Source: Trichobilharzia szidati
Taxonomy: Eukaryota; Platyhelminthes; Trematoda; Strigeidida; Schistosomatidae
Direction of reading: 5' to 3'
Length of the DNA stretch: 64,000 bases
Assembly (NCBI GenBank): GCA_944472155.2
Contig: OX235271.1
Coordinates: 104,421,256-104,485,255 of the forward strand
The notes under the pieces were generated by a model, which made no database searches, was not told the DNA's origin, and saw only the letters and a list, made by a program, of their open reading frames with translations. Below, in pieces: positions 24,301 through 37,400 of the stretch (positions are counted from its first letter, which is position 1; each line of letters opens with the position of its first letter). A program made the translations under genes and the position numbers.

Positions 24301-27300
24301 GCTTCAGGCTTTTAATAAGGTTTGACTTGACATTCTCACATTGTTTCTGTGCAACTTCTTCGACATATTCTTCGAACGATTGGCGTAGTTCTTGGTCTAA
24401 ATCGTGGACTGCGTGAGCTCGTAAGTCAACATTTCGTTCTAGTTCAGGGACACGTGATTGGATGGAGTCAATGTTGTTTAGTGTGTGTCGCCTGAGCGTT
24501 CTGGTATTCGGATGGATGTGGTTTCGTGCCGAATATCCAAAGATGTACTGGAAGTCCCTCTGACGAAACCACATCCATCCGAATACCAGAACGCTCAGGC
24601 GACACACACTAAACAACATTGACTCCATCCAATCACGTGTCCCTGAAATAGAACGAAATGTTGACTTACGAGCTCACGCAGTCCACGATTTAGACCAAGA
24701 ACTACGCCAATCGTTCGAAGAATATGTCGAAGAAGTTGCACAGAAACAATGTGAGAATGTCAAGTCAAACCTTATTAAAAGCCTGAAGCCGACGAGCGAC
24801 CCTGAACGTCCATTCCCAAGCAATCCAGAAAAATACGTATTTAACCTCTCAAACATTGAGCTGTCAGAACTTCAACTAGAAGCACTGTCCCTCGGTCCAA
24901 AGTTCTGCACAAAACCATCAAAAATCCAAAAACTTCAAACCCAAGTTCAGTTCGAAAACTTGATAAACCAAACATATGATCTATCACCAACTTCCGAAGA
25001 GAACCTGCAACAGTTCAGGTCGTTAGTCCTCGACAGCTGCCATAAATTTATGAATACCAAACCAAATGGAAAGTCAATACTGACCAAAAAACACTATAAA
25101 GAGCTCAAGGAATTAATAAACAACAAAGAGATTATTCTGTTACGCCCGGATAAAGGTGGGGGAATCGTAGTCATGAATCGTGAAGACTACGTAAGTAAAA
25201 TGCTGACCATCCTATCCGACGAATCTAAATTCATAAAACCAGCAAACGAAAAGAACATGACGGAACAAACTGAACAAAAACTAACGAACCTTCTCCGAAA
25301 ACTAAAGACTGAATCATTCATCGATCTTGAAACCTTCGAATCGTTGAAACCGTCAGGCTCAAATATACCCCGGCTATATGGACTACCAAAAGTGCACAAG
25401 AAAAACGTACCTCTTCGACCCATTCTCGATATGACTAATTCACCTTATCACAGTACCGCACAATGGCTAGTAGACATACTAGAACCAGTCAGAAAGCAAA
25501 TCTCCCGCCACTCACTTCGAGACTCCTTCGATTTTGTCAATTCCATTGAAAACGTCAGCGTTTCCAATCAAACCATGTTCTCACTAGATGTGGTATCACT
25601 GTTTACAAACGTCCCACTAACCGAAACAATATGCTATATATGTGAATATATTGATTCAAAGGAGATGAACATTGGTATACCCACTGACTATTTGAAGGAA
25701 CTCCTATTAAGATGTACTCTAAACGTCCAATTCACTTTCAATAATGAAATATATAGACAAAAAGATGGTATAGCTATGGGCTCACCACTCGGCCCGCTGC
25801 TTGCAGATATTTTCATGTCAAAACTAGAAAATACACACCTAAAGAAGATAATAGATAACTTCGGGTTCTACAAGAGATACGTGGACGATACTTTTATTAT
25901 CGCCAATAATGAGGAAAATTTGGAGAACATATTGGACTTCTTCAACAGTTGCCATCCAGCAATCCAGTTCACACTAGAGAAGGAGTCCAACGCAACAATA
26001 TCTTTTCTGGACGTGCAACTAGCAAGACGCGAACAAGATGGGACACTCAAAAGATCCATTCACAGAAAACCGACATGGAATGGACAACTCATCAGCTTTC
26101 ACAGTTGGGTGCCTCTATATACAAAACGAAATCTAATCCTCTCACTGACTCACAGAATCCACAACATTTGCAGTCCGGAAACTATAGAAGAGGAGCTGAA
26201 GACCCTGAAAAGAATCCTCCTTGAAAACGGTTACCCGGAACGTTTCATCACAAAAGCTATGAAGCCCAAAACACAAAAACCGTCCATGCTTACTGCTCCC
26301 AAGAAACTTCTCTATTTGAATCTACAATTTAACGGAGATTCTTCAGCAGAAATACTGAGAAACCGCCTGTGCCGTTCACTGAAGAAAACCTTCTTCGCAG
26401 CTGAACTCAGACTAACTTTCTCTACGAAACCAATGATTCAATCGAACGTGAAGGATAAGCTTCCACTGGGGGCCTCATCAATGTGCATCTACCAATTCAC
26501 CTGCTCATGTGGAGCTAGGTATGTCGGCCGTACCCAGCGTTTGCTATCCAAACGAATCAGCGAACACTTGCCTTCATGGTTTTATAAGGGAGAAAGAAGA
26601 TCCCCCGCCACAGCTCTATCCTAGAACACTTGATCGAATCCAGACACCAAGCGAACCCACAAAACAACTTCTCAGTTATCTACACAATACGTGGGAATCT
26701 TGCCAAAAGAGTACGAATTAAACTTCTTCAAACTGCAGAAGCAATGGCAATTCACATATTGAATCCTGAACTCTGCATACAAAAGAAGTTTGTTCAGTCA
26801 CTAAATCTACAATGGTCCTGATCTATCTTAACACCAAATACGTAATTTTGTCTTACCTCTTTCTTCTTTGTTTGTCTGTTTCTTAATTGCATAATTTTCT
26901 GCCCCCACCCTCTATTAAATCCCTACCCTCATGATGACTGTTGCTAACTCCATTTTCGTTTATTTTTAAGTGAATTCTACTCAGCTTATTAACTTAACTC
27001 TCATTCATTTTCAAGTGAATTCTACTCAGATTATTAACTTGACTCTCATTCATTTTTCATTGAACCCTATCAATTAGATTACGTCACCCAACCTACTTTT
27101 GTAACTTTATTTTAGTTTCTAACCGATTAACGCCTTCTAAATTGCGTAATTTGTTGTCAAAAAATTAACAATTGCATTAACACATCTTTGGAAATATTCC
27201 TTTTGTTGCCAAGAAAAATTACTATAAATTTGCGGTTTGTACAGCTTGAGAATGATATCGCCGAAAAGAGTAACTCTTTGCTGAACGCCTTTTCTTTTCT

Positions 27301-30300
27301 ATGGCTAAGAATATGCAGATGATAGAATTCCTCTAGGCGATGACACAGGCATAATGCAGAGTCTCCTGAACACCTTGGGGAACAGCAAGTTGGGAATGTT
27401 TGGCACGCGATTCGCTCTCGCTAAATGTTAGATGATGCTACAGGACTGGACTGCTTAAAGATAAGGAGGCAGTGAAGTGGTGGAGCGTGTTGACCACTTC
27501 ACTTATTTAGGAATTTGCATCAGGCAGGCTCAACGGGTTGATCGGCGATGAAATCTCAGCACGGATACAGAAGGCTCATTTCTCATGTGCCAGCTTACTC
27601 CATCTCTGGTGTAGACGTGATATCCGGCTGTCGGCCAAAGAACGTGCGTACTGCTCGGCAGTTCGCACCGTCCTCCTTTATGGCTAGCTGTAAGACATTG
27701 ACGTTGAAAATGGAAGACATGAAAAGGGTGGTTAGCTGTCTTTGCTCATAGGTGTTTGCTTTCTATCTCCCGTGCTAGGTAGTAGGTGTAATAGGGTGGG
27801 CAATATTAAGGCTATGCGTCTAGTGCTAGGTGAGGAGGGGAAATCAATCGACGAGGTTGTGAAGTTACATAGATTGAGATGTTCAGGACATGTGTTACAC
27901 ATGCATCCCTAACCATCACCTTCCTCGACCGACGAGCAATGTTGACTGACATAACATGGATCAGATTGGAAAAGAGCTATTGGTGGTCAAACCAAACCAT
28001 GGCTTCACCAGTCAATGAAACCCACAACAGTTAGTTTAAGCCAGCCACGTTGCGAAGTGTCGACTGGTCTCCTGACTGGCTGGTCGGGTTCCTCGGGACG
28101 GTAAACACCAATGACTGGAGACAATTGGTGATCTGGCTCAAAATCGTTCTCAATGGCTGGCACAGATGTACTCACTCTTTGTGATGTATCATATGCAATA
28201 GAACTGTATTGTTTTTCCATATTACTATTCTTTCTCCCTCGATCACACTTCAGTTTGTTATCTGTCTTTTGAACGTCCCTTATTCTCTTCTATTGCTTTG
28301 TTTGCTACATGGAGTGTGGCAACTGGAACTGCTGCACATCTGTGCAAAGTTCTAAGTTGAAATCAATCTGTCAGTCAGTTAGTAAATACCGTTTATTGCC
28401 ACTGATTCTCTTACCTTTGTATTTTTCGTAATAAGAATATTGTTTTCTTCTGTTGATATGTATTTTGAAGAAGAATATGTTTTTGGGTCTAGCTTGTGGG
28501 ATTAAACATGTCATGACTCATGAAATCTTGAAATCTGCGTCGCCATTGTAGGTCTGCCACCTAAGTTAGCATTGTATTCACGTATACTGCGTACTGCTTG
28601 TCCCATGTTATATTTTAATTTGGTTGATTTCTTATATATTAAATAAAAAAACTCGAAAACGAAAAATGTATCAAGATTTAATTTTTTCAAGATCAGCAGC
28701 TAGGTATTTACGTGATTTACATATGTACCATTTTAGTAATTTATTTAGTGGATGTGTAGTAATTTCTTTTTCATTTTATTCCTTTGAGTTCTCAGTGGAA
28801 CATTAGGGCTTCAAGCTTTGAAGTTTCTTTCAGTAGCAGTGGTGTAATATTTTGAGGGGTGAGGTTGCTATTATACTACTTATATTATTGTGTATTGTAA
28901 AGTGTTGTACTTCTTGGTTGATGTATTATTTTCCTGTTTATGTTTTTATTATAGTCTCTGAAGCTGTCAGGATTTCCAAATTCAATTATTAAACTGAATA
29001 TACCCTGGTTAATCGGTCGTAATGGCTTTATGACAACTCTACACGTGAATCTAGTTAAAGGCAGTTTAATCACTGAACATTTATGGCGTAATCTATTGAC
29101 TAGTGATCAGTATGTAAATTTAGATGTAAAAATGCACTATCCGAGGGAATGGAATATGCGACACCTATGGGATATTGCTATAGATACTCGTGATGCACAA
29201 TTAACCATATTATTTGATTATAAACATTATTTTAAAGGTGATTATTACTTATGTTATGATTTGCTGAAATTCACAGATGTATATAGCTTACATTTATATC
29301 TGTAAAAGCAAAATGATTTTGCCATATGGCTCATCTCTTTTGCTCTATAAGTTTTCATTTTTAAAACATTAGCTTTAGGTAGGTAGTTTTTGTGGATATT
29401 TCGTGCCATTTATTCACTTTATAAATTTGAATAAAGGATAACTATTGAGGTAAAGAAAATATTTACAAACATTCCTACCAAGTCCTCAATAAGGACTCAT
29501 TCGAAGGTGTACTGTTATAATGTCATCAAAACTCTGAATGGTTAGTTAAAAGAGGTCAGAAAATTCGCTTACTTATAATCTAGGTGCATAAGCAGAGAAA
29601 AACACAAAGAAGGTGGATCGAAATAGAAATTTTCTGGACATAGAGGAAAATATACCATAGGTTATGTCAGTATTCTGAAGAGTGAGTATCTACATTCACA
29701 TAAGATTAGTGAGTATAAACCAAAAATGGTTCGAATAATACTGATTTCAGAATCAGAAGTACAAGCATGAAGAAGGGTATATATTTTAGCGAAATTTCTA
29801 AGCATAACTGAACACTTCAGCAAATCTTTGCGCAAAGATAGAAGCGTAGAATTTGAATTTTTTTCAACACGTAAATTGCAACTTCAAACTTCTCTGTAAC
29901 TCGGAAATTACTATTCCGAAGTAATCAATATCAGTTGGTTACAAATTCAAAAGTTGCAATTCCCCTGTATTCAACAGACTGAGTAACTACTACCAATGAA
30001 TTGGTTGGATGCCAAAAAATTAATGATTGACTAATGGATCAGCCGTAGATCTTAACACGAAATCACACTGGTTCAAGTTGCCAGGCTTCTTTATTTTTGT
30101 AATTCTTAAGAGTTATGCTCAAATTTTATCAATATAAAGCAGTTACTTGTTGTTAATTACAAATTTGGTCATTGAATTTATGATGTCTCTAGATGTATGT
30201 GTGGGTAGTCTGTGTGATTTCCATTAATAGTTAAAACTGACAGTTAATTGCGTGAATTTAGTTACTTATTTATATTAGATTTTGAATTATTATTTTGAAA

Positions 30301-33300
30301 TTCCTCCCCCTTTTTATATTAGGTCTCATAGATGATTGGTCCCGTGGTTCGCATCCAGATCTTCTCAGTTTTGTTCCTTGTACTTATAAATTTCATATTA
30401 AATCGAACAATTTGGATTTTATTCTACTGGCCAACGATTACAACTGGATATCGAAAAAGGGAGAAAATGGTATTTGCATTTTTTAACTTTTTCTTTAAAC
30501 ATTTCTGTTACAGCTCATTTAGGATTTCGTGCAAAGAAATTAATGCTTACATTCGATTTACCATTTGTGGATTTCCTACCGACTACAGTGCCAGTTATTT
30601 ACACTGTTGAAGTAAGTTATTATTGAAACTAAATTAGCATAAAAGTAGATTAAATATTTTAGATAACGTATTTATTATTATTTTTCATGGTAGGAAATAC
30701 GAAAAATCCGAGTGGAACATAGGGCTTCAGCAACACATCTCCACTTTGTTCTACTATCTGTTGTCCTTTTTAGCTGGACCTACGATTGCCCATAATCTCT
30801 CATCTCCTCTCACGACTCTCATGTCACCCTTGGATGACCCACTTGTCACTCCCCATTCGGGTTGCACTTGAGGGCCTGGCGGGTGATATCATTCGACGGT
30901 CTCCTCAGCGTATGCCTAATCCATCTCCATTTTCTCCCACATATCTGTTGAGCGATAGATTCTTGATTAGTTTATTCCCAAAGTTTCTTGTTGTTAATTC
31001 TTCACCGCCGACCATCTGATCTTCAGTATGGATCAAAGGCAACTGTTGATAAAAGTCTTCAGCCACCTGTTGGAAATGCTTTTCGTGATGCGTTTGCCAA
31101 GTTTCTAACCGATAATAATAATAATTTGCTTTATTCCAAAACAGTACTTGTGATACAGAATGGAATTCTCAGCATTTTACTACAGTATTGCATCCAGTTA
31201 GTACATTATCAATAAATAGAATTCTACAAAGATTAAGAAAATCTCAGTTCATTATGACAATAACATATTGGCATGTTGGTAGCAAAGCCAAAGTTGAACA
31301 GTGTTTGAAGGTGTTAGAAAAGTAGGTGCTGTCATATTTACTGGCGTAAGCGAGAGAAAGAAACAAAGCAGCACATAACGGAAAAAGAGAGAGAGAATAG
31401 GAAAAGAAAGAAAGAAAATGTTGTACCTATAAACGATATTAGTTGAAAAGACGAGATCCAGTTGTACTACTGACTATCTAATGAATTATAGGTGTCACGC
31501 CTAATGCTTTCTTTATCACACAGAACACGAGTTTTTGTACTTGCTGGTGCGAGTTAATAGTTTCCTATATAGGCTTCTGGTTTTGCCTGATGAGATGCAA
31601 GGGGAGAGTTGTGAGTGAAGAGGGTGGTGTGAGTTAGATAAAATGGATTTGGCCCATTTTTCACATGAGTCCATGTGCCTGTCGACCAGAATATTAACAA
31701 GCTGGTTAAGTGGCACGTTGCTTACCCTGCTGACAACCTTTAACATCCTGCGTAATATGTTATAGTCTTTCTTCAGTAGCCCGGGAAAGCCTAAGGGGGA
31801 ACAATAGAGAATAATAGGCAGAATGCGAGAGTTAACGAATTGTAGGAGTAAGGGTTGGGTTATACCAGAATGTCTTAACTTCTTGATGTAGAATGTAAGA
31901 CGGAATATTTTCTTAGCAATCGCCAAGATATGAGAGGACCAGAAGAGATCACCAGAAAGAATGACGCCTAGGTATTTAATTTCCGATTTGGTTTCTATTT
32001 CAGTGCCGTCTATTTTACATACCTCGTAAGAGCCAAACAGTTTGTTTAGGTCGGATTTATGCCTCAAGGTGAAATTGACTGTTTGGCATTTGGAGAAGAA
32101 GTGACTGACTTGGCATTGGTTTTGAAAATTCGAATCTTCTTTATACTACGAAGTGCAGAAGATTTCCAAACTGATTTCAGATTGATGGAGGTGCATCCTG
32201 CCCTTCCCATTCTGGCTTTGACATCTTCATCCGTTCCCCCTGTAGTCGAAATAATGCTTCCTAGATAAGTGGAGGAAGTAACCTCTTTCAAGTTTCTCCC
32301 GTTGGTAATGATTGGTGCTGTTTGTTGTTGCTGTTGGTTGGTTATCTTCATCAACTCCGTCTTCTCTATGTTCACCTGGAGTTCTGTCTTTGCTGCTTCT
32401 TCAGCCAGTTTTTTGGTTTTCGCCTGCATGTCAATGAGTTCGTGTGTGTGTGACATTAGTGAATGTAGAAATAGTGACATAAGGTATAAAGGTCATTTTA
32501 TGTACTTGATGTGTGAATGATGCAACCACAAATAACATGAAATAATGCTCGTATGTGTTAGACAAGAATGCTTGTGTGAGACTGGTGAGTATTTGTAATT
32601 GAGTTTTCTTGAATGGGGCAAATTTATTCGTAAGTACTGGTTTTCTCTTTGTAGTCAGTTTGGTATCTATAGTTATAAGAAGCGTATTTGTTGATTATAA
32701 ATCTAGGTTAATTAGCTAGAAACGTAGGTGACTAGGATCGATGAATTTCGAAGTATTTTATTGGCAAGTTTCATTTTTCTCACATGGTGAGAAGACCGCT
32801 GAGTGGCATCGTGCGCCAGTCCTTCGAGTAGAATCCAAGTGAGGAATGGGGACTTTGGCGTCTGAGAATGACACGGAGGAGATGAGAGCTTATGGGCAAT
32901 GGTGGAGCCACCTAAAGAGGACAGCAGGAGAACAGGATGAGACAGAAACGTGCTGCTGAAGCCCTATTCTGCACTCAGAATCCAAAGGAATAATAATAAT
33001 CCCATTCATTTGGGATCTTCTTGCTGTGCATTGTGCAGCAGTTGGGTACTTTCCCCTTTGAAACCAGATTTGTTGCATGTTATTGTGGTTTACTGATTTC
33101 TGGAATTTATTTCCAGCCGTTGCGTCGCAGGTGTCAGTTTATCTTTTTCTAGCTTCGCTAACACGTAGAAATAATTACAGCTTATGACTATTTCTGTGTA
33201 TTTATGTATAGTTAATGTGTTTCATGTGGTAGTGTTACGTTCTATTTTCATGATTTCTTTCAGGGTTCATCCGTCTCACTTCGGTTTTCTATACCTGAAA

Positions 33301-34393
33301 CTAGCACATTACATTATTTGATACAAGAGCTTCACAATCGTTTGAAATTTGTAAATGGTCGTGGTCAACTCCAAAAGTCATCACCATTTCATTCTAGTAT
33401 TCAAGAGATGAAATTGTATAACTCAGAATCTAAAACGTAAGATAATTTATTGCGCTCAATTCAGGATCTAATTTACATTAAAAGTTTCACTTGAACATGC
33501 ATATCTCATAATGCGGTTCTCTCCTCTTCATATTTAGCATAAACAGTCTCATTTTAAATCATTTGTTTAACAGGCTTCTAGATTTTGTGGCAACTAAAAC
33601 CGATGTGTTGTGGTCTGAACGCTGGAAATCAGTCCTCGCATCCTACTGCCGTATAGCTAACCGAAATTTCTTTGAGTGACTCACAGTCTCAAAGTGCCCC
33701 TTACGATAGCAAAAAGACGGTTCCTTGCGACAAAATCTGTGCTACTATTTAACAATAATAACGTATCAGAAACTCAAAATTACCTCAACAATGCCGTTAG
33801 GCAGCTATACAGATCAGAGAATTCTTCAGAACAAAACAAATACAGTAAAACAAAATTACTTAACCAAAATCAACCGTAAGAAATACCTGAGGATCAGGTA
33901 CGATATTCCCAGCAAAGGGGGAATCAAAATTCTGTCAGCTAGAATCTCGTACCAAACACTTTCAGCAGACAGTCCAAAGTCGGAATCCTCATGGCCAACT
34001 CTGACTTCATTCAAACAAAATCCTAATCGTAAAACAACACATTATTAACACTATCACATAACCTCAAAGAGAAGCGTCTAAATTAGGGATTACACAAATA
34101 TAATGACATATAATGAGGATTAAGTCAATAGGTAATATGCAAACGTTAGAACAGTGATGTACCGCTTAGAAAGAAAGAGTAAAATAATTACAAAGTCAGT
34201 CAAAATATCCATATAAGTATCAATATTGTAATTAGATTGTTCAGGAGGGATTTTCCAAACAATTATTTTCTACACATTCTTTTTACCAACCAATAACAAC
34301 CAAAAAAACTGTTGAAAACTAATATTTCCTTATTAGACGTTTCATTCTAGTTCAGCAGTCTGTTGCAAGGTACATCCACGGTCTTTCTCTCTC

Positions 34394-34452
<59 letters not shown>

Positions 34453-37400
34453 GAGCCATTCAAATCAATTGGAGTGATTTGTATGGGCTGATATCTATTT
34501 CGAGATAGTTCCTAGACAATTAACTGTTTTACATAAATACTTTGGAAAGTAGTAAAGATATTTAGACTGATCATCCCTTTCAAATGCTTTGGATATTGTA
34601 GATCGTGAATATCTAAAGTTCTATCAAATCAAATTGTTTATTTGTGTAAAACTGATATGCATCAACTTCTGAAAGTTGACATGTATTTCGAACTTTTCCA
34701 TCCACATTTTATGTCTGTAAGTAAATAAGTGGCACTCCTGCAATCGAAGATAAAGATTACTGTTCAGATTTATAGACAATTAGGTAGGGAACACTTTTGT
34801 CAAACCCAATCATCTACAGTTTTCACGATATTTTGCCTTCATCTAACACTTTTGTGCTCCTTTGTTGATGTAAGAAATCCTTTAGTATTCTTTGTATCTT
34901 TTTATTTCCAGAATTAATCTTCAATGGTTTGATTGTGGTTGGGCACCTCGTATCAGTCTTCGAATTGCCTATGTCTATCATCCATCACCATGGGTATCTG
35001 AGTATTGGCGTTTTCTTCCACCTGACTTCAAGATGACTGTACCCTCTTCTAAAGGTTCATGTTCAACTAGTCCATCTTATCAAAGCAGCAGTCGTAAACT
35101 ATGCGGATCAAAACACACAAATGTTTTAAACCAACGAAGCACGGAACTATCTAGTCAAGTGAGTGTTGTGTTTATTTCCCACTGCGGATATATGAAATTT
35201 TCTGTTTTTACATTGAATGAAAACCTTCAGCGTAACCAGTCTTTCAACTTTGACGTCATAAAGACCAACTCATTCTTTGAAACATATGGTACAATATAAA
35301 CATGCTTGATAAACTCGTTAGGTTTTATTGCTGTACTCTGTTCAGTTAATGCTTATGGGGAAAGTGATTACCCCTAAAGAATGCATAATTAAAAATCTTG
35401 TATATGATTTCCCAGTACTAAAGATAAATCGGTTCTTTTCATTAAAAAGTTAATTAGTAAAATTTTATACTTGTTGATAATTTCTTTATATTAAATATTC
35501 CCATAGTAAAATTTAGAACAACACATTTAAGCGAACAATATTGTTTTCAATTAGATCTCATCAGGCTTAACTCTAATATATATAAGTTTACAAATAAAAA
35601 TTCAAATATAAACCAATCATGGTGTTTTGTCTATAGGGTAATAAGATGGTGAATATAAATTGGGAAATTAGTCATAATAGTAGTAATGATAATAATAATA
35701 GTAATAATAAAAATGGTCTTATCAATAATAAGGATGAAAAAGTGAGGCAATCTGTGATAACACGAATAATGAACAACAGCATGATTAAACAAACAACTGT
35801 TCGGGTGGAAGTAGTCGATAAAGGCTAGTAAAAACAAATGAACCGATTAAGTAATGTTAGATTGTAAGGGAAGGAAATGAAACACGTTTATAATGAGGAT
35901 AAGATTAAGGGATGATAAGAAAGGGTTTGAAAATATAAACAAAGGGTGGTGTAGAAGTCATTAGTTGGTTATGTCTTAATAGGCCAAGGGAGGGATAATG
36001 GCTGTACGAACTTTTTTTTGAATACATAGTTTAGGTTTAATAGTTCGAATGCCTATCGCCTCAGCTGTGTGTAGTAGACGAATACGAAGTCTATTGGAAA
36101 GATTCGGTGGGATACGATGAGTCACTTTGAAGGCTCTCGTTTTCTCGATTACATGACCACTATCAATTAAGTGTGACAAAATTGAGCTAAGGATTGTTTT
36201 TGTCTGTCCTTTGCCAAACCACGATGGGAGATGTTCACTAACACGCTCAATATAACTGTCACCGCAGGTGCAGTTGAATTGATAAATGCATATAGATGTG
36301 GCAAAACTATCAAGCTTATCCTTCGTTTGCGTCCCAATCATTCGTCGGCTAGAGAATGACAAACATAGGTGTGCTGCATAAAATGTCCTTCGTATACTCC
36401 TTGAAAGTCTCTGGAATAGAATCTCACTTGATAAGTCACCATTAAATTGTAACTTAATAAATAGAGGTTTCTTACATGCAGTCAGAGTTTCCGGTTTTTT
36501 CTCCTTTTTTAAAATATTTATTTCTAATGAATTACTATCCACTGTGAACTAATTTCTATTCACATTAAAATTTTCTATCTTACAGACAGACTTAGAGGAG
36601 TCAGCACTTCAAAAACTTCGACCAGAAGGTAGTCATACACAAGGTCCTACAGAAAATGATATACTACAGAGTAAATGTGATGTTTTCTCTTCTCTAGAAC
36701 CAGATACAGTCGATTTACACTTGCATATTCCATCTGCACAATTACTCTTCTATGGAACATTACTTCGACATTTCATTCATGTGAAAGTTAGTTAATAAAT
36801 AATTTGTTTTTTTTAAATTTAAAAATGTATATGAAGATTTTCTTTCAGTTCATTAAATTCGGTTATTATTATTATTATTGATTTAGGACAGTCATTGCTG
36901 CATTGATCAGACTTTCACTTTTCTGTCCGTACTGGAATATCCACTTACTGGTATCCCACACTTGGCATTCTTCTGGATCTAAGGCCAAAATCTGATTGCG
37001 TTTCTCGAATGGTGTAGTGGCGACGTTTGAACTTTGAACAGAGTACCGAGATTGTATTTTATGCTAATCGACGCATTCCATTCAGACTCATGTAGCCGTA
37101 TGGAAGCTTATTTGAATTAACATCCTAAGTGACAGCATGTAGGAGTGTCCATCAGCGATGCTGAATTTCATAGCTCTTGATTAATTTACTGTAGACGTAG
37201 TATTATTTATTTTATTTATTTATTTTTATTGTAGCTTGACTCCACACAGTATTTTTGATACAAGTATAGAATTTTCAGCATGTGATATCGGTAGCCCAAA
37301 TTTAGCAGACCGACCATTGGTATCAGGTGTGCGTCGGCCGGGGATCGAACCCCGGACCATGTGCATGGTCGGCGAGTGTCCTAACCTTTTAGAAACTGGC

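Noticed and set aside
24567..24628. Native start codon of the left Penelope-like protein at 24628
   Set aside because: That ATG lies in the opposite arm of the palindrome; the frame merely reads across the centre, so the true 5' end is truncated.
22866..26224. Short frames within the palindrome arms in other frames (e.g. 91, 78 and 63 codons)
   Set aside because: Mirror-image pairs that are only alternative frames of the Penelope-like protein.
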